DNA of 16,878 nucleotides from an uncultured Collinsella sp. (GCA_938036665.1 CALHWR010000159.1:1-16878), one strand, 5' to 3'; positions 7,109-15,624 are shown, numbered from the stretch's first letter. Notes: generated by a model from the letters alone, not told the origin. Made by a program: numbers and translations.

Positions 7109-7116
7109 GAGGGCCC

Positions 7117-8496
7117 ATGAACACCGAGGAAATCGCGCGCATTGTCGGCGAACAGCGCGCCTACTTTAAGACGCGCGCCACGTTTGATGTCGATGCTCGA
7201 CGTCGCGCCCTCGTGCGCCTGCGCGAGGCGGTGCGAGCACACGAGACCGATATTGCCCATGCGCTCAAGACCGATTTGGGAAAGTCGCATGACGAGGCCT
7301 ATATGTGTGAGATCGGCACCTCGCTTTCCGAGATTCGTCATCAGATTGCGCATGTGGCTCGATGGAGCCGTCCGCGCCTGCGCTCCTGCGACCTCGCCAA
7401 TGCTATTAGCGTGTGCAAGACGCAAGCCGTGCCCTATGGCGTCACGCTCGTCATGGCTCCATGGAACTATCCGTTTTTGTTGACGCTCGAGCCGCTCGCC
7501 GGCGCGCTCGCTGCGGGTAACACCGTGGTCATCAAGCCGAGTGCCTATGCGCCGGCTTCGAGCGCGGTGCTCAAGCAAATCTGCGAAGAGACGTTTGATC
7601 CGCGCCTGGTGACGGTTATCGAGGGCGGGCGCGCCGAGAACGAAGCGCTGCTCGATGAGTGCTGGGACAAGATCTTCTTTACCGGCAGCGTTCCGGTCGG
7701 CAAACTCGTCATGGAGCGGGCAAGTAAAAACCTGACGCCCGTGACGCTTGAGCTGGGCGGAAAGAGTCCCGGCATTGTGGATGCGACGGCAAACTTGAAG
7801 GTCGCGGCACGGCGCATCGCCTTTGGTAAATGGCTCAACGTGGGCCAGACCTGTGTAGCGCCCGATTATCTGCTGGTCGACGTGCACGTGCACGATGAGT
7901 TGTTGGGCCTCATCAAGGAGGAGGTCCGCCGCATGTTTGGCGAGCATCCGCTCGACAACGAGGATTACGGCCACATCGTCAACGCCAAGCATTTTGCGCG
8001 CGTGCGCGGGCTGATCGATCCCGACAAGGTTGTGCTGGGAGGCACGGCGCGCGAGTCGTCGCTCAAGATTGAGCCGACGATCCTAGACGGCGTGTCCCCC
8101 GATGACGCCGTGATGCAGGAAGAAATCTTCGGTCCCATCTTGCCGGTGCTGACGTTTGAGAGCTTAGACGAGGCCGAGACGTTTATTACGGATCGTCCGA
8201 CACCGCTGGCCTTATATATCTTTAGCCAGGACCGCGCAGTTCAGGAGCGCTTTGTGCGCCATGTGCCCTTTGGCGGCGGCTGCGTCAACGACACGATCAT
8301 GCATCTGGCTACGAGCCATATGGGCTTTGGCGGCATGGGCGCGAGCGGTATGGGGCAGTACCATGGACGCGAGAGCTTCGATACGTTTAGCCACAAGAAG
8401 AGCATCGTGAACAAGGCAACGTGGTTGGACGTGCCATTCCGCTATGCTCCTTACGCAAGCTGGAAGCACAAGTTCGTGCGCATGTTTGTGCATTAG
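7117..8496 (+). CDS. NAD(P)-dependent aldehyde dehydrogenase, class 3-like
   Basis: This 459-residue aldehyde dehydrogenase oxidises aldehydes to acids. It has the oxyanion Asn117 in PWNYP, the cofactor-binding Lys140 in VVIKPS, the general base Glu212 in LELGGKSPG and the catalytic Cys246 in VGQTCVAPDY. The short length and the C-terminal SGMGQYHG and FDTFSHKKS segments are those of ALDH3/fatty-aldehyde-type enzymes rather than CoA-acylating ones. AGGAGG precedes the ATG. It starts 8 bp after the alcohol dehydrogenase stop, so both are one transcription unit. The substrate (medium- or long-chain, or aromatic aldehyde) is not determined. Confidence 0.94.
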   Translation: MNTEEIARIVGEQRAYFKTRATFDVDARRRALVRLREAVRAHETDIAHALKTDLGKSHDEAYMCEIGTSLSEIRHQIAHVARWSRPRLRSCDLANAISVCKTQAVPYGVTLVMAPWNYPFLLTLEPLAGALAAGNTVVIKPSAYAPASSAVLKQICEETFDPRLVTVIEGGRAENEALLDECWDKIFFTGSVPVGKLVMERASKNLTPVTLELGGKSPGIVDATANLKVAARRIAFGKWLNVGQTCVAPDYLLVDVHVHDELLGLIKEEVRRMFGEHPLDNEDYGHIVNAKHFARVRGLIDPDKVVLGGTARESSLKIEPTILDGVSPDDAVMQEEIFGPILPVLTFESLDEAETFITDRPTPLALYIFSQDRAVQERFVRHVPFGGGCVNDTIMHLATSHMGFGGMGASGMGQYHGRESFDTFSHKKSIVNKATWLDVPFRYAPYASWKHKFVRMFVH

Positions 8497-8516
8497 AATC
8501 AGATAAGGATGAATTT

Positions 8517-8663
8517 ATGTCCGCACGGGCCCGTAGACTTCTCGATAAGGTCAAACGCTGGTTTATCCGGCCGTTAGAGGAGTTGCCATGTACGAGCCTT
8601 CACGTGTTCTTCTGTCGTTTCATATCGCAGGATTTCAATATGCCGACGGTGCTTTGGTCCTAG
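8517..8663 (+). CDS. Candidate small ORF overlapping the HIRAN gene
   Basis: An ATG at 8517 with AAGGAT at the right distance opens a 48-codon frame. The first 24 codons encode a basic, amphipathic stretch (RARRLLDKVKRWFIRPLEEL); the rest overlaps the HIRAN gene in another frame and looks like shadow. It may be a leader peptide coupled to the HIRAN start at 8588, or the old N-terminus of that protein after a frame change, or chance. Confidence 0.3.
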   Translation: MSARARRLLDKVKRWFIRPLEELPCTSLHVFFCRFISQDFNMPTVLWS

Positions 8664-8914
8664 GCGATCTTAAAGCGGGCGATAAACTGACGCTGTGTGC
8701 CGAGCACGATAATCCCCATGATCCCGAGGCGGTTGCGATCTATTACGGCAACACCAAGCTTGGCTATGTTCCGGGAAACGAGGTCGGCCCGCTGTCCTTG
8801 ATGATGTATTACGGCCACGAGGATGTGTTTGAGGCCCGCGTACAACAGGTTGCCCCCGAGCGCAGCCCGTGGCATCAGATGCGCGTTGGCCTCTATGTGG
8901 TGGATGCTCGCTAG
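8588..8914 (+). CDS. Stand-alone HIRAN domain protein
   Basis: The 108-residue protein is almost entirely a HIRAN domain: FHIAGFQYADGA near the start, KAGDKLTL, the DNPHDPEAVAIYY signature (42-54) and KLGYVPGNEVGPLSLMM. HIRAN domains bind DNA ends and recognise 3' single-stranded termini when fused to helicases or nucleases, and here the domain stands alone. ATG 8588 has AGGAG 6 nt upstream. It follows the aldehyde dehydrogenase by about 90 bp and is followed after 18 bp by a 59-residue charged protein, so an operon is likely. Its cellular role is not known; DNA repair or DNA-end binding is inference from the domain. Confidence 0.85.
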   Translation: MYEPSRVLLSFHIAGFQYADGALVLGDLKAGDKLTLCAEHDNPHDPEAVAIYYGNTKLGYVPGNEVGPLSLMMYYGHEDVFEARVQQVAPERSPWHQMRVGLYVVDAR

Positions 8915-8932
8915 TCGGCAATGGAGGCTGCC

Positions 8933-9112
8933 ATGTTTGTTGACGATGATCTGTTCGATCTGACGGATGACCCGTTTGAGTGGGATATGCTACTTGATGA
9001 CGATGAGTTGGAGCAGGACCGCAAAAAGCAAAAGGATAAGAACACCCCGGGAAAAGATTCGAATAAAAAGGACAAGCGCCGCCGCGGACTGTTCGGCGGG
9101 CTCTTTGGATAA
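8933..9112 (+). CDS. Small charge-polarised protein of unknown function
   Basis: This is a 59-residue protein from ATG 8933, chosen over ATG 8921 because GGAGG lies just before it. The N-terminal half is strongly acidic (FVDDDLFDLTDDPFEWDMLLDD), the second half is Lys/Arg-rich, and it ends in a hydrophobic Gly/Phe tail (RRRGLFGGLFG). There is no signal peptide or known domain. It follows the HIRAN gene by 18 bp on the same strand, hinting at a shared transcript. The two oppositely charged halves suggest a nucleic-acid-mimic or protein-binding role, which is speculation. Confidence 0.65.
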   Translation: MFVDDDLFDLTDDPFEWDMLLDDDELEQDRKKQKDKNTPGKDSNKKDKRRRGLFGGLFG

Positions 9113-9178
9113 CCGCCGCATCGCTACGTCTGTATACTTAGCACGAGTTGAACGCGTTGCGAAATGAGGGCATAGACG

Positions 9179-9724
9179 ATGATGTGGTTTACCGCCGACC
9201 TGCACCTGGGCGATACGAATATCTTGCACGACATGGATCGGCCGTTTGATTCGGTCGAGGAGATGAACCGCAAGGTCATCGATGCCATCAATGAGTGCGT
9301 GGCTGTGGACGACCGCCTCTATATCTTGGGAGACTTTACCTACCGTTTGCCCCTGGCAGAGGCGGTGCGCCTGCGCGAGCGTATCGAATGCAAGAATGTG
9401 ACGCTCATCCGTGGTAACCATGACGGCGACTGGGAAGATCCCGACGTACCGCAGATTTGGGAAGACGTGCGCGATTACCTGGAGATTGCTCCCGGCTATG
9501 CCAAGGGGCATCGTCTGGTTATGAGCCACTACCCCATGCTCAGCTGGAATGGTAAGGCGCGTGGCGCCATCATGCTACACGGGCATATCCACAGCAGAGG
9601 AGACCGCACCAACGCTCGCAACCGCGATCGCGAGCGCCCCATTTACCGCTACGATGTGGGCCTCGACGCCAACAACTACAAGCCCGTAAGCCGAGACCAG
9701 ATCCTGAATTTCTTTGGACTGTAG
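9179..9724 (+). CDS. Calcineurin-like metallophosphoesterase
   Basis: The 181-residue protein carries the full two-metal phosphoesterase motif set: DLHLG (7-11), GDF (51-53), GNHD (79-82), His117 in SHYPM and GHIH (135-138). It is the compact single-domain form also found in phage and bacterial genomes; substrates in this group are phosphodiesters or phosphomonoesters and cannot be told from sequence. ATG 9179 is preceded by GAGGG with 8 nt between; ATG 9182 is a close alternative. TATACT at 9133-9138 may be a -10 box but has no good -35. It lies 66 bp after the small charged protein, on the same strand. Confidence 0.9.
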   Translation: MMWFTADLHLGDTNILHDMDRPFDSVEEMNRKVIDAINECVAVDDRLYILGDFTYRLPLAEAVRLRERIECKNVTLIRGNHDGDWEDPDVPQIWEDVRDYLEIAPGYAKGHRLVMSHYPMLSWNGKARGAIMLHGHIHSRGDRTNARNRDRERPIYRYDVGLDANNYKPVSRDQILNFFGL

Positions 9725-9730
9725 CTCGCA

Positions 9731-9767
9731 AGCCGCCACGAAGGGGACAGGCACCTTTGTGGTGGTT
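9731..9767. repeat. GGGGACAGGCACC hairpin (REP-like)
   Basis: A 14-bp stem with several G-T wobbles (9731-9744 with 9754-9767) closes a 9-nt loop; the core is AAGGGGACAGGCACCTTT. It begins 7 bp after the phosphoesterase stop. The GGGGACAGGCACC core is typical of REP-like repeats of the RAYT type and is related to the GGGGAC units at the left end of the window. It may also slow transcription past the gene, though no T tract follows. Confidence 0.5.
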
Positions 9768-9862
9768 CTGGCGCCGTACTCATTCTGGTAGCGGCGACTT
9801 ATTTGTCCGCGCGGCGCGGTAGAGTGAAGGCGGTTGAAGTTTGCGTCCATCGAGGAGCTGCT

Positions 9863-11620
9863 ATGAACGAGATTAAGTGCCCGCATTGCGGCGAAGTTTT
9901 TAAGGTCGATGCGTCCGGCTATGCGGATATCGTCAAACAAGTGCGCAATGCCGAGTTTTCGCGCGATCTGGATGAGCGTGTGAGGGCAGTCCAGCGCGAG
10001 GGCGAGCAGGCGCTGGAGCTTGAGCGCTCGCGTTCGACGGCTGCCTTGCAAGAGGCAGAGTCTCAGCGCAACGCTCAGCTTGCCGAGCAGAAGAACACTG
10101 CGGAGCAGAAGCTGGCACAAGAGGTTGCCAAGCGCGACGCTGAGCTTGCCGAGCTGCGCGCCAAGCTCGAAGGCGCTGCCGCAGAGCGCGAGAGTGCAAG
10201 TCAGCGCGCGGCGGTTGAGGCCCGCGCCGATGCTCAAAAGGAGAATGCCGAGCTTCAGCGCGAGATCGACAATTTGCGTGCGCAGCTGGAGCGCAAAGAT
10301 GACGAAGCCAAGCTCGTCGAGTCGGCGACGCGCAATGCCGCTCAAAACGATTTAGCTGCACGTGATGCTCAGATTGCTGAGCTGCAGGCCAGACTTGCCG
10401 CGGCGGACAAGGCCCAGGAGATGGCGCTTGCCGCCGCTGCGGCCGAGTCGCAGCGTGAGCTCGATGCCGCTCGCAGCGAGGCCGAGCGCGCGCTTGCTGA
10501 CTATCGCGTGAAGGTGCAAGAGAAGTTTTCTGCCGCAAAGGCACAGTCCGAGCAAGAGGCCGAGGGTCTGCGTGCCCAGTTGCGCGAGCAGGAACTGATG
10601 GCAAAAATGAACCTGTCAGAGGCGGTCGCCGCGGCGGAGCGAGAGCGCGATGAGGCACGTGCCAAGCTGACGAGCGAGTTGGCGGTGCGCGATTCTCGTG
10701 AGGAGCAAGCCAAGGCGGCACACGAGCTCGAGCTTGCGCAGGCCAAGCGCGCGAGCGATGACCTGATTCGCTACAAGGATGAAGAGATTGAGCGCCTTAA
10801 GGACATGAAGGTCCGCCTGTCCACCAAGATGGTGGGCGAGTCGCTCGAGCAGCACTGCGAGACCGAGTTCAACCGTCTGCGCATGACGGCGTTTCCCAAC
10901 GCGTACTTCGAGAAAGATAACGATGCGTCCGAGGGTACCAAGGGCGACTTTATCTTCCGCGAGTGCGACGCGAGCGGTAACGAGGTCATTTCGATTATGT
11001 TCGAGATGAAAAACGAGAACGACGAGACCACGACCAAGCATAAAAACGAGGACTTCTTTAAGAAACTCGACCACGATCGCCGCCAAAAAGGCTGTGAGTA
11101 CGCGGTGCTCTGCACGCTACTCGAGCCCGAGAGCGAGCTCTATAACGCAGGGATAGTCGACGTGAGCTATCGCTACGAGAAGATGTACGTGATTCGCCCA
11201 CAGTTTTTCATTCCCATGATTACGCTTCTTCGCAACGCCGCCATGGGTTCGCTGCGCTATAAGCAGGAGCTAGCGGAGTACAAACAGCAGAATATCGACG
11301 TTACGAACTTCGAAGCCAAGATGGAAAAGTTCAAGAATGATTTCGGCCGCAACTACGAGATTGCGAGTCGCAAGTTCCAAACAGCAATCGATGAGATCGA
11401 CAAGACGATTAGCCATCTGCAGAAAACCAAGGAGGCGTTGCTGTCCTCCGAGAACAACCTGCGCCTAGCCAACAAGAAAGCCGACGATCTTACCATTCGC
11501 AAGCTCACGTGGGGCAACAAGACCATGAAGGCGGCGTTTGACGAGGCGCGCGGGGCTGCGTCAGAGACAAACGATGAGCCAGCCGAGGCGGATTCGTATG
11601 AGATCGAGGATGCCGAGTAA
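9863..11620 (+). CDS. DUF2130 coiled-coil protein with nuclease-like C-terminus
   Basis: This is a 585-residue protein. An N-terminal zinc-knuckle-like CPHCG (6-10) is followed by a very long Glu/Ala/Arg-rich coiled coil (about 30-320) and the DUF2130 domain (about 320-500). That domain has GDFIF (Asp362), MFEMKNE (Glu381, Lys383) and [17 protein letters not shown], spaced like the D...ExK core of PD-(D/E)XK nucleases. A further helical segment and an acidic tail close the protein. ATG 9863 has GAGGAG upstream; the frame is open to 9803 without a better site. The family has no firmly known function; binding or cutting of nucleic acid is inference. It faces the helicase gene across a shared terminator. 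Confidence 0.85.
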   Translation: MNEIKCPHCGEVFKVDASGYADIVKQVRNAEFSRDLDERVRAVQREGEQALELERSRSTAALQEAESQRNAQLAEQKNTAEQKLAQEVAKRDAELAELRAKLEGAAAERESASQRAAVEARADAQKENAELQREIDNLRAQLERKDDEAKLVESATRNAAQNDLAARDAQIAELQARLAAADKAQEMALAAAAAESQRELDAARSEAERALADYRVKVQEKFSAAKAQSEQEAEGLRAQLREQELMAKMNLSEAVAAAERERDEARAKLTSELAVRDSREEQAKAAHELELAQAKRASDDLIRYKDEEIERLKDMKVRLSTKMVGESLEQHCETEFNRLRMTAFPNAYFEKDNDASEGTKGDFIFRECDASGNEVISIMFEMKNENDETTTKHKNEDFFKKLDHDRRQKGCEYAVLCTLLEPESELYNAGIVDVSYRYEKMYVIRPQFFIPMITLLRNAAMGSLRYKQELAEYKQQNIDVTNFEAKMEKFKNDFGRNYEIASRKFQTAIDEIDKTISHLQKTKEALLSSENNLRLANKKADDLTIRKLTWGNKTMKAAFDEARGAASETNDEPAEADSYEIEDAE

Positions 11621-11643
11621 GGTATAGCGGATAGTGCAAAAGC

Positions 11644-11673
11644 GGGGCCGCTGGCGAAATTGCCAACGGCCCC
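11644..11673. terminator. Terminator hairpin between convergent genes
   Basis: GGGGCCG-C-TGGC pairs with GCCA-A-CGGCCCC (one C-A mismatch, 6-nt loop). It is followed on the plus strand by GTTTCGTTTCGG and on the minus strand by GCTTTTGC. It lies between the stops of the DUF2130 gene (11620) and the helicase (11695), so it probably serves both, with weak T tracts. Confidence 0.7.
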
Positions 11674-11694
11674 GTTTCGTTTCGGTATGTTCGG

Positions 11695-14376
11695 CTAGTC
11701 CTCGAGCAGGTCCTCGATAAAGCCGACACGGTAGTTTTTGAAAATGACCTCGCCACCGTCTTGCGTGGCGTCTAGATCGACATCGCCCATAATGCCAAAG
11801 TCGTGGTCGCCATCCTCGTCGGCAAAAATCTGGTGCACGTGCCATACGTGCGCGGTCTTCTCGTCGGACTCGTCGATGGAAAACATCGCGGCGCTGCGGG
11901 CATCTCCGTCGGTGAGGATTTCCTCGTGCTGCTCGTGGTAAGCGTCGAGTGCTTTTTGCCAGCGGATCTCGCTCATGCCCCAGTCGTCGTCGAGCTCGCC
12001 CAGGTCGCGAACGTGCTCGCGGGCGGCAAGGGTCACGCGACGGAAGAGCGCGTTGCGCACCAACAGCGTGCAGCCGCGACGGTCCGCCACGACCTCGTCG
12101 ATGCCCTGCGGCGGCGCAGCATCGAGTGCAGCGGGGTTGCCGGCGTTCTCCCACTCGTCCACCAGGCTCGAGTCGACCGAGCGCGCCACAAAGCCGAGCC
12201 ACGAAATGATGTCACGCAGGCGCTCGTCGCGCTTCTCGATGGGTACGGTGCGGTCGAGAGAACGGTAAGCCTCTGCCAGGTAGCGCAGCAAAATGCCCTC
12301 GGAGCGGGCGATGCCGAGCTTTTGAATGTAGCCCTTAAAATCGCTCGCGCTTTCCAGCATATCGCGCAGGACGCTCTTGGGAGAGAGCTGGTAGTCGTTT
12401 GCCCAGGGTACTTCCTGGCAGTACTTGTCAAAAGCGGCGTCGAGCAAGTCCTCGAGCGGCTTTTCGTAGGTGACGTCCTGGATGCGCTCCAGGCGTTCCT
12501 CATATTCGACGCCGTCAGCCTTCATTTCTGCCATCGCGCGGTCGCGCGCGGCGCGCTCCTGTGCGCGCAATATCTGCTTGGGATCCTCGAGCGTTGACTC
12601 GACCATCGAGATCAGATCCATGGTATAGGTCTCACTCTCGGGGTCGAGCAGCTCCAGCGCGGCAAGCAAAAACGGCGAGAGCGGCTGGTCGAGCGCAAAG
12701 TCCTCGGGCAGGTCGACCGTCAGCGCGTAGTCGATGTCCGGCGCGGCATCAGCCGGAGCGTCGGGTGCGGGCGGTACCTCGGTGCGCACGACGACGCCGG
12801 AGTCGATGAGCGTGGCGAAGATTTCGTCGGCGCGAACCTCGAGCTTGGCCTTTTCTTCGGGGGTCTGCAGGCTTGTCTCGATGAGGTCGTGCACGCGGGC
12901 GCGAGCGTCACCGCCCTGCTCGACCACGCTAATCACCATGGAGTGTGTGATGCGAAGGCGCGGCTTGAGCGTCTCGGGCTGCGTCTCGATCAGGCGCTCA
13001 AAGGTCTGCTTGTTCCAGGTGACAAAGCCCTCGGGGGCCTTCTTCTTTTTAATCTTGCGGAGCTTTTTGGGATCGTCGCCCGCCTTGGCCATAAGCTTGG
13101 CATTCTCGATCTCGTGCTCGGGTGCCTCGGCGATCACCATGCCCTCGGTATCGAAGCCCGAGCGACCGGCGCGACCAGCGATCTGATGAAACTCACGGGC
13201 GCGCAGGCGACGCATCTTGTAGCCGTCGAACTTGGTGAGCGCGGTGAGCACCACGGTATGGATGGGTACGTTGATGCCGACGCCGAGCGTATCGGTACCG
13301 CAGATGACGGGCAGCAGGCCCTGCTGCGCCAAGCGCTCGACCAGCAGGCGATAGCGCGGCAACATGCCAGCATGGTGCACGCCGACGCCGCAGCCGAGCA
13401 AACGCTTGAGGATCTTGCCGAAGGCCGTCGAGAAGCTCGTGCCTTTGGCGGCTTCCTTAATAGCCTCGCGCTGCTCCTTGCTGGCGATGCCAAAATTGGC
13501 GAGGGATTGCGCCGTCGCAAGTGCGGCGTCCTGGCTAAAGTGCACGATGTAGAGCGGGGCCTCGCCACGGCGCATGGCGAGCTCGACGGTGCCCTCAAGC
13601 GAGGTCGTCACGTAGTCGTAGCTCAGCGGCACGGGGCGTGGGGCATCGACGACCAAGTCGCAGGTAGCGCCGGTGTGTTCCTCGAGTGAGGTGGCGATGG
13701 CAGTGACATCGCCGAGCGTGGCACTCATGAGCATAAACTGCGTATGGGGCAGGGTGAGCAGCGGCACCTGCCAGGCCCAGCCGCGGTCGGGGTCGGCAAA
13801 GTAGTGGAACTCGTCCATGGCCACGCAGCCCACGTCGGCGTCCTCGCCCTCGCGGAGCGCATCGTTGGCAAGGATTTCGGCCGTGCAGCAGATGACGGGT
13901 GCCTTGGTGTTGATATGCGTGTCGCCGGTGATCATGCCGACGTTATCGCGGCCGAGCACCTGTACCAGATCGAAGAACTTTTCGCTGACCAGAGCCTTGA
14001 TAGGAGCCGTATAGTAGCAGCGCTTGCCCTGTGCCATGCCCATAAAGAGCATGCCCAGCGCAACAAGTGACTTACCCGAGCCGGTCGGCGTGCCTAAGAT
14101 GACGTGATCGCCGGCGGCCAGGTCCATGAGGGCCTCTTCTTGGTGATCCCACAGCTCGATGCCGCGGTCGCTCGTCCATTCAAAGAAGCGTTCGAAGGCT
14201 TGATCGGGCGTGAGCCATGGTTCGGGCTCGCTGCCGTCCTCGGGCTCCCACCAGGTGGGGGAGAGCGCACCGAGTGAGCCGAATTCGGCTTCGGTTCCCG
14301 TGCCGCCCGAGAATGAACTGGCGGCTCCGGCGCCGGAGACGGTGCTGGCGGCGATATCTGTCGTGGTCTGTGCCAT
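11695..14376 (-). CDS. Ski2-like DEAD/DEAH-box helicase (DUF3516 type)
   Basis: This 893-residue superfamily 2 helicase shows Walker A GTPTGSGKS (95-103), DEFH box (188-191), SAT (218-220) and motif VI QIAGRAGRSG near 405. The long C-terminal half (about 480-893) corresponds to the DUF3516 region found with such helicases in actinobacteria. These enzymes unwind RNA or DNA with ATP; the Ski2/Mtr4-like core suggests RNA processing. The first 55 residues are Ser/Gly/Ala-rich and probably disordered. ATG 14376 is chosen although its ribosome binding site is weak, because the frame further up (to 14532) is unlike protein and enters repeat copy 3. CATAAT at 14410-14415 on the minus strand may be a -10 box. 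Confidence 0.9.
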   Translation of the reverse strand: MAQTTTDIAASTVSGAGAASSFSGGTGTEAEFGSLGALSPTWWEPEDGSEPEPWLTPDQAFERFFEWTSDRGIELWDHQEEALMDLAAGDHVILGTPTGSGKSLVALGMLFMGMAQGKRCYYTAPIKALVSEKFFDLVQVLGRDNVGMITGDTHINTKAPVICCTAEILANDALREGEDADVGCVAMDEFHYFADPDRGWAWQVPLLTLPHTQFMLMSATLGDVTAIATSLEEHTGATCDLVVDAPRPVPLSYDYVTTSLEGTVELAMRRGEAPLYIVHFSQDAALATAQSLANFGIASKEQREAIKEAAKGTSFSTAFGKILKRLLGCGVGVHHAGMLPRYRLLVERLAQQGLLPVICGTDTLGVGINVPIHTVVLTALTKFDGYKMRRLRAREFHQIAGRAGRSGFDTEGMVIAEAPEHEIENAKLMAKAGDDPKKLRKIKKKKAPEGFVTWNKQTFERLIETQPETLKPRLRITHSMVISVVEQGGDARARVHDLIETSLQTPEEKAKLEVRADEIFATLIDSGVVVRTEVPPAPDAPADAAPDIDYALTVDLPEDFALDQPLSPFLLAALELLDPESETYTMDLISMVESTLEDPKQILRAQERAARDRAMAEMKADGVEYEERLERIQDVTYEKPLEDLLDAAFDKYCQEVPWANDYQLSPKSVLRDMLESASDFKGYIQKLGIARSEGILLRYLAEAYRSLDRTVPIEKRDERLRDIISWLGFVARSVDSSLVDEWENAGNPAALDAAPPQGIDEVVADRRGCTLLVRNALFRRVTLAAREHVRDLGELDDDWGMSEIRWQKALDAYHEQHEEILTDGDARSAAMFSIDESDEKTAHVWHVHQIFADEDGDHDFGIMGDVDLDATQDGGEVIFKNYRVGFIEDLLED

Positions 14377-14497
14377 GTGTTTGCTTTCTCTCGCGATTGT
14401 CCGCCAACTATTATGGCGTAGCGGCGGCGCGGGGTGCCAGCGCGAAAGAAAATGCAGGAAATGGGCGTCCTGCTCAGCCGTTTGGTGCGGCCGCGAG

Positions 14498-14620
14498 CTA
14501 AGTGAGTAGACTTTTTGCGATTTCGCCAGCACATGGCTTTTGCGTAAGGGATTTACCTGCGGTTTTACTTGTTCCTATGCGGGTTGTGCTTGGCTATTGC
14601 TAAAAAGTCTACTCACTTAG
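14498..14620 (+). repeat. 123-bp palindromic repeat, copy 3
   Basis: The 18-bp arms CTAAGTGAGTAGACTTTT (14498-14515) and AAAAGTCTACTCACTTAG (14603-14620) are perfect. The interior differs from copies 1 and 2 over most of its length, yet 14525-14533 pairs with 14585-14594 over 9 bp with a one-base bulge, at the same place as in the other copies. ATTTACCTGCG is at 14551-14561. It lies between the helicase start and the trmB stop; the flanks 14377-14497 and 14621-14685 hold no gene. Confidence 0.87.
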
Positions 14621-14685
14621 GCTTGAGGGTCGTTCGTCGGTGCCTATTTGCGCTTGCTCGCTGGCGACGTGACTGTCAAAAGCCC

Positions 14686-15525
14686 CTATGACTCCTGCGG
14701 AAGGCGCTTTTTGCCTTTGCGGGTGCGGTTTCTAAAGTTCTCGACGGCCTCTTCCATGCCCAGAGGTACATAGGTGAGCTCATCGAGGTTTTCGGGCAGG
14801 TAGCAGGCAAGGCTTTGCTCCTGCGCGCGGCCCGCCGCGAGCTGTTCATTGCTGGGCTGCGCGCCGGGTGTGGCGCAAATGCCATAGACGACGGCACCCA
14901 TCTCGCGCGTGCGGCATTCGTACTCGGTCTCGGGATGCTCGGGATGGTCGCGGCGGACGTCGTCGCTTACCCAAAGCGTGTCGTAGCCGGCCGCGGCAAA
15001 CTGCCCCAGGGCGTAGTCGCGCAATGGCTTACTGTCGGTTCGCAGTGTGACGGTGGCGCCGGCTGAAAAGAGCGGGCGGTAGAGCATCAGATGGTCGACA
15101 TGGACGAGTCGTTTTTTGGCGTACTTGGCCTTGGGCTGCGGCGTGGGAAAGTTGATGGTTATGGCGTCGAGCTCGCCTGCGGCAAACAGCTGCGGCAACG
15201 TTGCGGCGCCTCGGGGCAGGACGAGTGCGTTGGATAGCTCCTGCTCGCAGATTTTCTGTGCGGCATAGGCGATGCAGATGGGCTCCTGGTCCATACCGAT
15301 AAAGAGGGTGTTTGGCTCGTGCGCCGCACGCTCTACAAGGTACGTTCCCTTGCCACAGCCAAGATCCAGGTGAAGGTGTTCGAAGGGCTTGCTGCCAACT
15401 GGCGCGCAAGCCTCGCGCCAATCTCCGGCATAGGCCTCGGGGTTCGTCTCGATTGCATCGGCGTAGCGCCCCAGGCGCTCTTCGAGCACAAAGTTCTTAG
15501 GCGTGCGAACGTGGACGGCTCCCAT
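14686..15525 (-). CDS. trmB: tRNA (guanine-N7)-methyltransferase, divergent TrmB
   Basis: This 279-residue class I methyltransferase would form m7G46 in tRNA. The AdoMet site LDLGCGKG (53-60), MDQEP (78-82), the NFP-P-PK-x-K-KR-L segment (125-140) and the late TEYECR (200-205, matching the T-x-F-E-x-R motif) fix the family. Where E. coli TrmB has the catalytic Asp of FPDPW and a following His, this protein has Thr128 and Tyr135, so its activity may differ. It is longer than the usual 210-240 residues because of a basic C-terminal tail ending RNRTRKGKKR. AAGGAG precedes ATG 15525. It lies 119 bp downstream of the Trm9-like methyltransferase on the same strand. Confidence 0.88.
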   Translation of the reverse strand: MGAVHVRTPKNFVLEERLGRYADAIETNPEAYAGDWREACAPVGSKPFEHLHLDLGCGKGTYLVERAAHEPNTLFIGMDQEPICIAYAAQKICEQELSNALVLPRGAATLPQLFAAGELDAITINFPTPQPKAKYAKKRLVHVDHLMLYRPLFSAGATVTLRTDSKPLRDYALGQFAAAGYDTLWVSDDVRRDHPEHPETEYECRTREMGAVVYGICATPGAQPSNEQLAAGRAQEQSLACYLPENLDELTYVPLGMEEAVENFRNRTRKGKKRLPQES

Positions 15526-15624
15526 GAGGCTCCTTGGTCATACGTATGGAACACATTGCAGGCGCGTTCCGTCAATGGGTTGAAAAAGGGTGGGCATGGT
15601 TTGCCCGAAAGATGCGGTGCGGCT

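Noticed and set aside
9575..10345. A 256-codon minus-strand frame opposite the phosphoesterase and DUF2130 genes
   Set aside because: It is a low-complexity Leu/Ala/Arg shadow of the coiled-coil coding region, spanning two real plus-strand genes.
14377..14532. N-terminal extension of the helicase to 14532
   Set aside because: The added residues are unlike protein, the start would lie inside repeat copy 3, and the family begins close to MAQ at 14376.
3397..14620. IS630/mariner-type MITE with TA target duplication
   Set aside because: TA flanks the AGTGAG end in the left arms and in two right arms, but copy 1 has TG on the right, and the covarying interior is unlike decaying transposon ends. 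It remains possible but is not asserted.
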